DNA from: Halanaerobiales bacterium
Lineage (GTDB): Bacteria; Bacillota; Halanaerobiia; Halanaerobiales; DTU029
Direction: 5' to 3'
Assembly: GCA_029981855.1 (NCBI GenBank)
Contig: JARRCS010000004.1
Span: forward strand, 88,074 to 152,073
Length of the DNA stretch: 64,000 bases
Each line of letters begins with the position of its first letter. Within the stretch, counting starts at the first letter, position 1. The position numbers and the translations under genes were made by a program. Positions 27,832-36,246 of this stretch are shown here, one piece after another. Under the pieces are notes generated by a model. It was not told where the DNA came from. It made no database searches and worked only from the letters and a program-made list of their open reading frames with translations.

Positions 27832-28749
27832 TTAATATAACCGTAATCCGTACACGCTCTCCGGCTGGGTTGTCTTGATGGTAAACTCGGTTCCTGCCGG
27901 TATTACCTTTTCCCTACCCTTGACAAAATAACCGACCACCAGACCCACCGGATTACTTAAAATCACCGTGCCTAACAGACTGGCACCGATGGCCAGTTTC
28001 TGGTTAAGATTATCATCTTCAGGTTGATAAAGTTCCACCGGAATGGGGGTTCCGTCAATAGTGTTAATGCTGGATAACTTTAATTTGACCTCCCCGCTCT
28101 TACCAAATTGACCGGCATTTTCAACCTCTACAGCCACCAACTCTCCCCTTGTTCCGGCCGGGATAACCAGGCTGTTATCAACCTTGACATCGGTGGTAAC
28201 TTCAAATCCGATCTTTTCTCCAACATGTAAATTCCCCGAATTGACCTCGGAAAGTAGTTTCAGCTTAATTACTGTATATTTCGGCACATCCACTTTCCTG
28301 GTGGGCAACTTGCCATCGGGTAGGGTCAGTTCTGCTAAATGAGTAATTCTCTCTGCCATGTTACCTTCCTGTACCTTACCAAAAATTATATTTTCCAGCT
28401 CATCTAACCTGGATAAGATACTACCCTGGGAGATGCCATTACTTAAAGTCCATTCCAGTGTATTTATCAGAAAGAGAAGAGAAGGTTTCTCTTCATCACC
28501 GAGAACAAAACTGATAACCCGGTCGGCCCTTTCCTGTAAGGAACCCTTACCCTTTTGATTGTAAAGGGTATACTCAATGTTCTCTATCCGCTGCACAATA
28601 GGGAGATTCAAGGGCTGCCCATAAAGGATTGTTTCAACCTCTTTTAACAGATTAAGGGGTATTATCTGCCCCTGAACAGGTTGATAACTAACAAAAGAAA
28701 TCATAATTAGTACCAGTGTAATTAGAAAAAATCTCTTTATGTGGCTCAA
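27832..28749 (-). CDS. Secreted protein with repeated helical motif and beta C-terminus
   Basis: 305 residues. The signal peptide ends near QPVQG. Residues about 35-145 hold three repeats of a motif like LEKEVYGKxxxGSLxxRIxxLExxLFG (ETILYGQPLNLPIVQRIENIEYTLYN; LPSLLFL-type variants; ENIIFGKVQEGNMAERITHLAEL). Residues 155-300 form a beta domain with VPKYTVIKLKLLSEVNSGNLHVGEKIGFEV and SLVIPAGTRGELVAVEVENAGQFGKSGEVKLKL. The second part resembles extracytoplasmic domains of unknown role in other envelope-bearing bacteria. It is grouped with the barrel gene at 28769 (19-bp gap), so a periplasmic or outer-membrane-associated role is likely. Function unknown. Confidence 0.55.
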   Translation of the reverse strand: MSHIKRFFLITLVLIMISFVSYQPVQGQIIPLNLLKEVETILYGQPLNLPIVQRIENIEYTLYNQKGKGSLQERADRVISFVLGDEEKPSLLFLINTLEWTLSNGISQGSILSRLDELENIIFGKVQEGNMAERITHLAELTLPDGKLPTRKVDVPKYTVIKLKLLSEVNSGNLHVGEKIGFEVTTDVKVDNSLVIPAGTRGELVAVEVENAGQFGKSGEVKLKLSSINTIDGTPIPVELYQPEDDNLNQKLAIGASLLGTVILSNPVGLVVGYFVKGREKVIPAGTEFTIKTTQPESVYGLRLY

Positions 28750-28768
28750 ATATAGGACCCCCTTCTAA

Positions 28769-29893
28769 CTAAAATCTAAATTCCAGCTGAGCCTTGATAT
28801 TTTTCTCTTTTTTATCCTCATCAGCTAACTCTGGACTGTCATTGACCGTTTCATTATTCTTTATCTGATAGCCCAGCGAGAGTGATGAACTATCATTGAG
28901 GTTTAAATCCACACCGAAGTCCCAGATGGATTCCTTTAATTGGTCTTCAAGTTCATCGGGATTCAGCACCTTATAGGATGCATTGAAAGTCGCCAGGTCT
29001 TTAAAGCCGAGCTCCAGACCGGTCAAGGTGTTTTTCGACTCGCCAAAATCAATCTTATATTTATATTTCAACGACTTCCCATCATCACTATACTCTACCC
29101 CAAAGATAGTACTGAAATCCTCATTATCATCAAAGAGATTCTCCACATAATCGGCTGAAATAGTAACCCTGTCAGAGGTCTGGTAGGAAATTCCAACCCT
29201 GCCCTCTTCACTTCTCTCGGCATTATAAACCACTTCTTCTACTAAATTCTCTTCATCCGGTTTCTCATCATTGGTTAAGTCCTCTTCAGCAGTTGAATCC
29301 TCATTACTGAGGGGTTTATCCGTTTCTTCAGGTTCATCTTCCTTTAAGCTGATCTTCTTAACATCCCACCATTCCTTACTAACCAGGCCGTATCCAGCCC
29401 TAATCATTGTCCTCTCATTCATCTGATAATTTAAGCTGATATTTGTATTTGTCTCTAACTTCAGGTCTTCCTGGTTCTTCTCAAAACCGGCATTAACCGA
29501 AACTCCCGGTAAGGGATTAAAGGTAATGGTATTCTTCTCCCCCTCTTCACCTTCCAGAGTCACGGGTTTATCTATGTAAATACTATCCTTCAGTTTAACA
29601 TCTGTTGGAATATCCAGGTGGGTTACCCTGTCCGTATCCCGCCTGCCGTAAAGAGCGGCTAGATCATATAAATCCTTCTGGGCCTTGATAGAGAATGTTT
29701 TCAGGTCATCATCGGGCAGCAGTAGTTCATGATCTAACAGGCTGTACTGGCTGTACTGATTAAAAAGATTGAAGATATCATAGTCATAATAAAGATTATC
29801 AGACCACTGATAGGTGTCAGCAGCATGAAGTACCTGGCCATAAAGTATGATAGATAAAGATATGATAGTTATGATAATTATTGGCCTCTTCAT
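28769..29893 (-). CDS. Putative outer-membrane beta-barrel protein
   Basis: 374 residues. The signal peptide (MKRPIIIITIISLSIILYGQVLHA) precedes a polar region and then alternating beta strands (VSVNAGFEKNQEDLKLETNTNISLNYQMNERTMIRAGYGLV; RVGISYQTSDRVTISADYVENLF; SSLSLGYQIKNNE), ending AQLEFRF with the terminal Phe of Bam substrates. An acidic loop (about residues 190-225, rich in Glu, Asp and Thr) sits inside the barrel. No family recognised. Co-directional with the 27832-28749 gene with 19 bp between. Confidence 0.62.
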   Translation of the reverse strand: MKRPIIIITIISLSIILYGQVLHAADTYQWSDNLYYDYDIFNLFNQYSQYSLLDHELLLPDDDLKTFSIKAQKDLYDLAALYGRRDTDRVTHLDIPTDVKLKDSIYIDKPVTLEGEEGEKNTITFNPLPGVSVNAGFEKNQEDLKLETNTNISLNYQMNERTMIRAGYGLVSKEWWDVKKISLKEDEPEETDKPLSNEDSTAEEDLTNDEKPDEENLVEEVVYNAERSEEGRVGISYQTSDRVTISADYVENLFDDNEDFSTIFGVEYSDDGKSLKYKYKIDFGESKNTLTGLELGFKDLATFNASYKVLNPDELEDQLKESIWDFGVDLNLNDSSSLSLGYQIKNNETVNDSPELADEDKKEKNIKAQLEFRF

Positions 29894-30683
29894 CCCCCTG
29901 ACCCCCTATCTAAATAATATAATAAATCAAATTGGCCTAATGGCCATAACCATTTTGCAAGATAAAGCAGTATATTTTTTGTAAATTAGTCTTCGGCCAT
30001 AATATTAAATAATGTAAATTTATTGATGCCAGAAACTATGTTATTCATATTCATAATTTCCCAGGCATTATAAGAATTTAGACCCGCTCTCATATATATA
30101 ATTCGCCAAAAAATATAAAAATCCTTTTTTAAAATAAGATTATCTTTTCCCAAAATATGCTATTAACTACAAGCAAAATAATTTCATTATGATATTAGTA
30201 TGTATAATCAATAACTGGTTTACAAGCAACTATTTGAACTGATATGGTCAAAAATCAATATGCTCTTTCACTATATATTATAGCAAATCTGCTGAAATAT
30301 TACTACCAAATCACCATTTGAAAATTTTAGGCCCAATCCCGCTATTTCAGATTCTGATTTATTAATTTGTGAAGCTAAAAATATTTACGATTATGCAAAC
30401 TTTAAAATGGATAAAGTTCGAATCTATAACAGAGTTTTAAATGCTACTGAAATTCAAAAAATTTACAGCAAAAATACTCCCATAAGTTCAGGACTATTAC
30501 TCAAACTTGATTTTGACAAATCCATTCGTTAAATCAGATTAACTAATTAACTAAGACCTGTGCAGCCAGAACTAGTTGTGCAAGGCTTTCTGCATTTATC
30601 GCCTTTTGGATCCCCGTCAATACCCTTTCCTTGAGTTCCAAACCTCTTTATTTCCCTATTCGGTAGTTTAAGACCTAAAAAGA
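29894..30683. other. AT-rich gene-free gap with gene debris
   Basis: 790 bases. The centre (about 29950-30290) shows nothing recognisable. A fragment of a LamG-type gene is present on the plus strand at 30296-30532, and an open minus-strand frame rich in Cys and Gly follows the 30684 stop (30547-30687). Base composition is lower in GC than neighbouring genes, which suggests decay or foreign origin. Confidence 0.5.
30296..30532 (+). pseudogene. Fragment of a LamG/concanavalin-like domain protein
   Basis: An open frame of 78 codons without a start codon. It ends DKVRIYNRVLNATEIQKIYS, the typical last strand and helix of LamG_3-type lectin domains (consensus D-VRIYNRALSAxEIxxLY). The next residues, SSGLLLKLDFDKSIR, look like the first strand of another such domain before a TAA. 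A stop codon bounds the upstream side. It is therefore a remnant of a larger, possibly tandem-domain, extracellular protein. Confidence 0.6.
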
Positions 30684-31628
30684 TTAATCAGCTATCGCAA
30701 AACCCAATCCTACAGTTAACAGAAATAACAAAAGGCTCTTTTTATTCATGTCAGCTGCCTGATCATCTTTTAAGGCTATTGAGTAAGAATAGTCCCACCC
30801 CTCAAAATCAGTGGTAAATTCTCTACCTTCAGTATTATTTACCTCTTCGCCGTAAGCAATTCTATGATTGGGAATACCAAAGTCGGCTAACTTAAGGGTC
30901 TTCCACTCTTTATCAAAGGTAATAGACTCGCTGATCTGAATATCACCGATTTTAAAAGGGGCAAAACTAACCTCATTTTCATCCCCGGAGGCCATATATG
31001 TACCGACACAAATCTTCACATCGAACTGGTTAGATTCACCGGGATTGGCATAGATCGGGCGCACGGCAATCTCTTCTCCATTGACATAAAAATGGACATT
31101 CCACCGGTATGATTGATTTATCACTTCTACCTCACTTACTCTTAACTCCAGATCAATGGGTCCCTCGGCATCAATCTTCTCACCGCGCCAGGCTTCCGGG
31201 TCATTAAAAGGAGGATACTGTTTCTTCGGATAGTAATTGATAAAGGGATGCCAGCCTCGAATTTCCGGATTATTTACCTCGGTGCCCCGGATACTCAGCC
31301 CTGCCTCGACCGAGTGGAGCATCTCCTGGCCCTGATAGAACCAGATATTATCTATACCTATGTACACAACAAGATAGCTCCAGGGATTGTCATCAATATT
31401 AATATCTTCGTAATCCGGCAATCTGATATTCTTAACTTTAATACCGGAGAATTGACTATTCATGAAGTCAATATCATTGGCAACCCTGATTCTATAGACC
31501 ATCTGCGGCCGTTGATGGGCCTTACTGACTGCCAGGACAGAATGGGTGGATAAGAGCATTATAATAACTGACATTAAGATAATAACTTTAGTTAAGACAA
31601 ATTTCACTCTATTATCTTTAAATATCAT
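30684..31628 (-). CDS. Secreted protein of unknown function
   Basis: 314 residues from the ATG at 31628 (GGGGG seven bases upstream). A long basic-hydrophobic N-terminus ending SVLAVSKA is a signal peptide. The middle is beta-rich with aspartate-rich turns (NDIDFMNSQFSGIKVKNIRLPDYEDINIDDNPWSYLVVYIGIDN) and a YRWNVHFYVNGEEIAV strand. No family recognised. The last 21 residues start with Met-Asn-Lys-Lys, continue with a hydrophobic core and end AIAD, so they look like another signal peptide rather than a normal C-terminus. The gene may have fused to, or overlap, a small secreted-peptide gene. Confidence 0.55.
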   Translation of the reverse strand: MIFKDNRVKFVLTKVIILMSVIIMLLSTHSVLAVSKAHQRPQMVYRIRVANDIDFMNSQFSGIKVKNIRLPDYEDINIDDNPWSYLVVYIGIDNIWFYQGQEMLHSVEAGLSIRGTEVNNPEIRGWHPFINYYPKKQYPPFNDPEAWRGEKIDAEGPIDLELRVSEVEVINQSYRWNVHFYVNGEEIAVRPIYANPGESNQFDVKICVGTYMASGDENEVSFAPFKIGDIQISESITFDKEWKTLKLADFGIPNHRIAYGEEVNNTEGREFTTDFEGWDYSYSIALKDDQAADMNKKSLLLFLLTVGLGFAIAD

Positions 31629-31685
31629 CAGCATTCCCCCATTGCTATACTTTTTCTGATTTAGAGGTCCTATTTATTAGATATA

Positions 31686-31722
31686 GAAAAATCCCCGGAG
31701 GGAAATTTCCCCCAGGGATTTA
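31686..31722 (-). terminator. Terminator of the SLH porin gene
   Basis: On the minus strand AAATCCC and GGGGATTT pair around an inner GGGAAATTTCCC palindrome and are followed by five T residues, 17 bp after the stop codon. Confidence 0.85.
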
Positions 31723-31739
31723 TTTTTTGACTACTTGAC

Positions 31740-33998
31740 TTAGAAGTCGATGCTTACACCAGCGGTAGCTGTCTTAACGGTGTAGTCACCAGCACCATTA
31801 AGGGTTGCACCAGCTTCATCTAAGTCAAGGTCAAGTACTTCGTAGCTAGCTACGAGATCGGTACCTTCAACAATGGTATAGGTTAAACCAACTTTATTGG
31901 TCTTGTAGGTGCCGTTAACATCATCAGCACCTTCAACTTTCTTATTGGTGAAGTCATAACTTAGATTAGCAGCACCAATAGCATATCCGACGCCTAAATT
32001 ATACTCTGTAGTTTTCAGATCAAAATCTTCAGCTTCTTTTTCATAGTCAAAACCAGCACTTGCTGTCAATCCACCAAATACAGGATAGTCAGCAACAGCT
32101 ACACCAAAGGAAGTAACCTTCTTATCATCGCCATTAACGAAGTCTACATCATTAATGACTTCATAGCCAGCACTAGCAGTCAGGTAATCTTTTTCGTATT
32201 CAGCACCAACTGCCATGGTCCTTTCTTTTTCACCATCAGCTGCTTCTACAGGATCAACGATTGTGTATTCACCATTGACTTTTAGACCATCCATCAATAC
32301 AGGCATTTCACCGGTTAAGGATAATTTGGTCTCTTCACCAAAGTCTTCGTCAACATCTGCACTGTTTTCTTTTACACTTGCATAGAAGAATTCAGTGGTT
32401 AAGCCGATGTTTTCAAAGAGTTTAGGAGCAACAGTCAGGTTCCAACCACTCATATCGTCAAGTCCTAAACCAGTTGTAAATTTGTCATAATCATCATCAT
32501 CATAATCAAAGACTACACCGTTTTCACTAACTGGTACGAAGTTTTCATCACGGTTTTTGTAGTTAAATTCGACACTGGCTACATCAAAGTCTTGAGCAAC
32601 ACCAAAACGAACTAAAGTACCACTTTCGTCAGTAGAATCATTGTCTGGCAGATAATAACCAAAATCAAAATTCACATCAAGACCTGCTAAATCGCCAGCA
32701 GTATCGAAACCTAACCAGTTATCAAGAACTACTTCATCAGCGACTTTATTAAGATTAGCTTTACCGGCATATTTGGCATTCAGAGACAGGCCTGCTAAAT
32801 CAAAAGCCTTTTTGGCACCAAATACGTAATAATCATCATCTGCGTAAACAGGATCACCAGCATCATCGTATTTATCTACATCTTTTTCGATGGTAAATTC
32901 TTGTCCCTCTACATTAACAGTAAATTCTTCTGTTGTGGTATCCTGAGTAGTGCCTTCATAGCCCTTAATACCGGCAAATACATCTACACCATAATCCTTC
33001 ATATTGACGGTAATACCATTGAATTCAGCACCACTAAAGGCATAGTCAGCGATATCAGCTGTATTGGCAGTATTATAAACAGCAGCAAATTTATCGTTTT
33101 CCAGAGCCAGTTCAGCGGAGTCAAGAACGATTACATCATCAATTTCATCATCTTCATGAGCGTCAAACTTGACAGTTGCAGCAAAACCGTCTTTAACAAT
33201 GTCAGCCTGAAGATTTAGAGTCTGTTCTATTTCCCCATCTGATTTATCAGCATCAATAGTATCAGAATCATCATCCCATGGATCTGAATATACAAAAGGA
33301 TCTTTGTAAACTATTACATCTGGACGAGAACTACCATCAGAAGGATCATCATACATATAATCAATTTCATCATCGATTACATCGCCTTCGACAACCTGGT
33401 CTGTAAAGTCTACGCTGTAGCTTCCGCTGAAGGTAACTACCGGAGCAGGTGGATTCTCGAGAGCGGCAATCCTGGCTTCCATCTCAGCCTTCCAGGCGTC
33501 CATGTCTTTGATGTTGCCTGTAACGACGTCGATTTTCTGGCCTAAGACCTTCAGTTCAGCCTGATACTCGAATGTTAAGGCTTCGATCAGGTTAGCAACC
33601 TCTTCAGCCTGCTTATCGGTTAAACCTTCAGGAAGCTCAACAGCTTCGGGCTTATTCTTCTCGATGAGAGCCTTAACGATGGCTGTAACATCCTGAGCCT
33701 GTGCGGTGCTCAGACCGGCTTTGGCTGCATCAATTTCTTCAGCCATGGCTTCGCGCTGAGCTTCGAGGTTATCCAGAGCACGAGCGATGATCATAGCCAT
33801 CTCGTAACGGGTCATGTTGTTCTGACCTTTGTATGTTCCATCCGGATATCCTTCAACGATTCCTGCAGCAACTAATTTGTTAACTGCGTCATATGCCCAG
33901 TGGTTAGCAGGTACATCTGTAAAAGGATTAGCAAATGTAGGAACTGCTAAAGCAACCACTAGAAGCATAGCGATAACAAAAATACTAAGCTTCTTCAT
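31740..33998 (-). CDS. ompM: SLH-domain outer-membrane porin (OmpM type)
   Basis: 752 residues. The signal peptide ends at TFA. One SLH domain follows (FTDVPANHWAYDAVNKLVAAGIVEGYPDGTYKGQNNMTRYEMAMIIARAL, 26-75). A helical stalk comes next (about 78-190), then a Pro-rich joint (ENPPAPVVTF) and a beta-barrel of some 560 residues with acidic loops, ending AGVSIDF. In Negativicutes OmpM ties the outer membrane to peptidoglycan through the SLH domain and forms pores. The strong promoter, 230-nt structured leader and terminator fit a highly expressed single gene. The call is firm; the peptidoglycan ligand in this lineage is not known. Confidence 0.9.
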   Translation of the reverse strand: MKKLSIFVIAMLLVVALAVPTFANPFTDVPANHWAYDAVNKLVAAGIVEGYPDGTYKGQNNMTRYEMAMIIARALDNLEAQREAMAEEIDAAKAGLSTAQAQDVTAIVKALIEKNKPEAVELPEGLTDKQAEEVANLIEALTFEYQAELKVLGQKIDVVTGNIKDMDAWKAEMEARIAALENPPAPVVTFSGSYSVDFTDQVVEGDVIDDEIDYMYDDPSDGSSRPDVIVYKDPFVYSDPWDDDSDTIDADKSDGEIEQTLNLQADIVKDGFAATVKFDAHEDDEIDDVIVLDSAELALENDKFAAVYNTANTADIADYAFSGAEFNGITVNMKDYGVDVFAGIKGYEGTTQDTTTEEFTVNVEGQEFTIEKDVDKYDDAGDPVYADDDYYVFGAKKAFDLAGLSLNAKYAGKANLNKVADEVVLDNWLGFDTAGDLAGLDVNFDFGYYLPDNDSTDESGTLVRFGVAQDFDVASVEFNYKNRDENFVPVSENGVVFDYDDDDYDKFTTGLGLDDMSGWNLTVAPKLFENIGLTTEFFYASVKENSADVDEDFGEETKLSLTGEMPVLMDGLKVNGEYTIVDPVEAADGEKERTMAVGAEYEKDYLTASAGYEVINDVDFVNGDDKKVTSFGVAVADYPVFGGLTASAGFDYEKEAEDFDLKTTEYNLGVGYAIGAANLSYDFTNKKVEGADDVNGTYKTNKVGLTYTIVEGTDLVASYEVLDLDLDEAGATLNGAGDYTVKTATAGVSIDF

Positions 33999-34064
33999 TA
34001 CTAAAATTCCCCCTTGATTGTTTTTGAGTTTTTTAAGTAAGTTCTAAAAAGCTCATCCACAACC

Positions 34065-34219
34065 ATAGGGAAGTTTCGACAATGAGTTTCCTTGTTTCCT
34101 CATCGCTCCCTTTCCCTATTCAGTTGTCAATGAACCATTATATAGAACCCTATCATCTCTTTCAGCCCTGTGGAATGGGGGGCACCTCCTTTCTCCCACG
34201 GATTAGCCCGGAGATGATA
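34065..34219 (-). promoter_or_regulatory. Structured 5' leader of the ompM gene
   Basis: The transcript from about 34225 has two nested structures before the start codon. Module A pairs TATCATCTC (34219-34211) with GAGATGATA (34159-34151) around a GC-rich hairpin containing GTGGGA/TTCCAC. Module B pairs ATAGGGAA (34119-34112) with TTCCCTAT (34072-34065) around an inner CGATGAG/CTCATTG stem. Both long-range helices are perfect. It matches no riboswitch consensus I could recall, so a new regulatory leader or mRNA-stabilising structure is possible. Confidence 0.55.
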
Positions 34220-34231
34220 AGACTTTTGACA

Positions 34232-34259
34232 ATTATAATTTAAAATTATGCAGACTCAA
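34232..34259 (-). promoter_or_regulatory. Promoter of the ompM gene
   Basis: On the minus strand TTGAGT (34259-34254), a 16-base spacer and a perfect TATAAT (34237-34232). Transcription should begin near 34225, giving a leader of roughly 225 bases. An upstream GCAGGATTTTTT motif lies at 34294-34283. Confidence 0.65.
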
Positions 34260-34398
34260 ATATATGTATTCTAGATCAACTCAAAAAATCCTGCCTGGAA
34301 AACAATTTTTTTTTGTGATTTTTGAATACATTTCTCAAATATGTGCTCTTGCTTATACCATCTATTTGCTTTTATGTTATATATAATTCAACCTGAAC

Positions 34399-34432
34399 TG
34401 AAAAATTCCTGCCTGAAAGGCAAATTTTTTTA
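34399..34432 (-). terminator. Terminator-like hairpin after the yqgF-like gene
   Basis: On the minus strand TTTGCCT and AGGCAGGAA pair (34425-34406) and are followed by five T residues. It incorporates the GCAGGAATTTTT motif (34412-34401). A related sequence at 34283-34316 lacks a good stem. Confidence 0.5.
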
Positions 34433-34453
34433 TGGTATTATAATCCAATTTAA

Positions 34454-34843
34454 CTATCTCCGGTTAGCTAGATACCTCTCGGCCAGAATTACAGCGACAT
34501 AATCATCAACAGGACGGGACGGTTTCCAGCTGATAAACCTCAAGATGCTCTTTAAGCCCCGGAAATGTTCCTCCCTGTATCTCTTCTCGGCCTCACAGGT
34601 GGTATAAGCCTCATCTATGAGATGGACCGGAAGGTTGAAGTTTTGCTTAAGCCTTTCTTCCATCTCCTCCGAGAAGGTTCCGTTACCTAAAACAATCCCC
34701 TCTATTTCAAATCTATTCAGCAGCTGCTTGAGATATGCTTCGATCTCCCGGCCGGAGACTATCCCCTGATAACGGACGGTCATCTCCCCGTCCAGGACGG
34801 CCAGCCCGCATTTATCCCTGCCGGGGTCAATAGCCAGAATCAT
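34454..34843 (-). CDS. YqgF/RuvX-like RNase H-fold protein
   Basis: 129 residues. MILAIDPGRDKCGLAVLDG is the first RNase H-fold strand with its catalytic Asp, ILLGN-like EGIVLGNGTFSEEMEERL is the second, and LIDEAYTTCEAEKRY plus RPVDDYVAVILAERYL carry the acidic pair. YqgF-type enzymes process pre-16S rRNA; RuvC-like relatives cut Holliday junctions. The gene overlaps the DUF3084 stop by four bases, a pairing seen in other bacteria. It ends the long lpx-lpt run, probably by co-transcription rather than shared function. Confidence 0.75.
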   Translation of the reverse strand: MILAIDPGRDKCGLAVLDGEMTVRYQGIVSGREIEAYLKQLLNRFEIEGIVLGNGTFSEEMEERLKQNFNLPVHLIDEAYTTCEAEKRYREEHFRGLKSILRFISWKPSRPVDDYVAVILAERYLANRR

Positions 34844-36120
34844 TCTGAACTCCCCTCATCTGTGGCATTTCCCTCTACGGGTTGAATACTGAACTCCAGG
34901 TTGGAAGATAAGCGGTCTTCCCGCCAGATATCTTCCCTGGCATAGACCTTTATCTCTACCTCTCCCTGATAGCTCTGGATCTGATTTAAGATCTGATAGA
35001 ACCGGCTAAAGTCTATACTGCCAACACTGCCCTGATTATCGGCCAACAGGCCCTTCTGGATGGCCTTGACATTTATGTTTCTCAACAATTCCTCCAGTTC
35101 CTGCTCCAGCTGACCCGGGGGCTGGCCGGCATCGATGGTAGTACCGGCAATCAGCTCACCCTGTTTGAAAACAACAAAATCCCTATTTAAACTGAATCTG
35201 GCATAGACCCGCTCGTTTTTGGGAACATTGACATAGGCTACCAGGTTGACAATTACCCTACCTTCGATATTTAAGATAGCCTTGGCCACGCTAAAGATGT
35301 CCTCATCCTGTAACCAGAGAGCGGTACCCAGTTTCTCATCAACCTTGACCGGGTGTTTCTTGACCTCCTCGTTGGCTCTTTCCAGAAATAAGGTCAGCTC
35401 CTTAATGGTCTTCTCCTGGGACTGACCACCCTCGATCACATCGGAATAGATAATATCTCCCCGCTGATAGACAAGGTCCTCACCCATATAATACTTGGTC
35501 ATAAAATACTCGGTAGTTGCCTGGAACTGGGAGGCCAGGTCCCTGGCCCGCTGGTAATTCTCAGTTAAACTGGCTATCTGATCATTTAAGTCACTTATCT
35601 TTTCCTCCAGGTCCTGACGCTGCTCCTTAAGCCCGGCAATCCTCTTTTTCAGCTCATCCCGGTTCTCCTCCAACAGCTGGATATCATCCCGGGCCTGACG
35701 TAAGTCGGCCAGGGCCCTTTCAAATTCCTGCTGGGTCTGTCTCAGTTTATCTTCCAGGGTATCCCTCTGCTCCTGCAGTTTAGTTAGTTCTTCACTCTTG
35801 GTTGCAATCTCCTGCTTCATCCCTTTCAGTTCCTGATCCTTTAAGGTCAGCTGCTGGTTAAGATTATCTATTTTAACCAGGACCTCCTGGATTCTAAAGA
35901 TAGCCTGGCGGACTCCGTTATTGGTCACCAGAATAATGGTCAGGGTAATGGTGGCGATCAGCACACCTGTCAGGATGGTAATTATCACCGAGGTGTATTT
36001 GGGGCGCAGACCAAACAGGGATATCCTTTTTTTGCCGACCTTCATGCCGATCTTGTCACCCATATAGGCGATCAAACCGCTGATAACTATCACAGCGATG
36101 ATTAAAATTATCCCGTACAA
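34840..36120 (-). CDS. DUF3084 coiled-coil membrane protein
   Basis: 426 residues. Two membrane segments (IILIIAVIVISGLIAYMGDKIG and SVIITILTGVLIATITLTIILV) flank the DUF3084 signature GKKRISLFGLRPKYTS. A coiled coil follows from about 85 to 215 (QEIATKSEELTKLQEQRDTLEDKL and similar heptads), then a globular extracytoplasmic C-terminus. The function of DUF3084 proteins is unknown. It lies between lptF/G and the yqgF-like gene in one operon, so an envelope-related role is an inference. The TTG start follows GGGGTGAGG. Confidence 0.85.
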   Translation of the reverse strand: MYGIILIIAVIVISGLIAYMGDKIGMKVGKKRISLFGLRPKYTSVIITILTGVLIATITLTIILVTNNGVRQAIFRIQEVLVKIDNLNQQLTLKDQELKGMKQEIATKSEELTKLQEQRDTLEDKLRQTQQEFERALADLRQARDDIQLLEENRDELKKRIAGLKEQRQDLEEKISDLNDQIASLTENYQRARDLASQFQATTEYFMTKYYMGEDLVYQRGDIIYSDVIEGGQSQEKTIKELTLFLERANEEVKKHPVKVDEKLGTALWLQDEDIFSVAKAILNIEGRVIVNLVAYVNVPKNERVYARFSLNRDFVVFKQGELIAGTTIDAGQPPGQLEQELEELLRNINVKAIQKGLLADNQGSVGSIDFSRFYQILNQIQSYQGEVEIKVYAREDIWREDRLSSNLEFSIQPVEGNATDEGSSE

Positions 36121-36177
36121 TGGTCCTCACCCCTTTTTCTCATACCTCCGGTTTAATGCCTCATTTTGCTTGCTAAT

Positions 36178-36246
36178 AACTGCAAATAGAAGTTAGAGAG
36201 ATATTTTAGAAATTTTTGTGAATGAGCCTGAGTAAATCGGAATTTT
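36178..36246. repeat. Solo left half of the palindromic intergenic repeat
   Basis: AACTGCAAATAGAAGTTAGAGAGAT, then GAAATTTTTGTG and a GTAAATCGG segment match the left half of the full element at 51097-51307 with a few changes. It fills the space between the DUF3084 start and the lptF/G stop. Confidence 0.65.

Noticed and set aside
30405-30425. GTTCGAATC resembling a tRNA T-loop
   Set aside because: No acceptor stem, anticodon arm or CCA-compatible end surrounds it, and it lies in the LamG remnant frame.
34021-34260. Known riboswitch in the porin leader (c-di-GMP, c-di-AMP, cobalamin, SAM, TPP considered)
   Set aside because: None of the remembered core sequences of these classes is present; only generic helices are visible, so no class is assigned.
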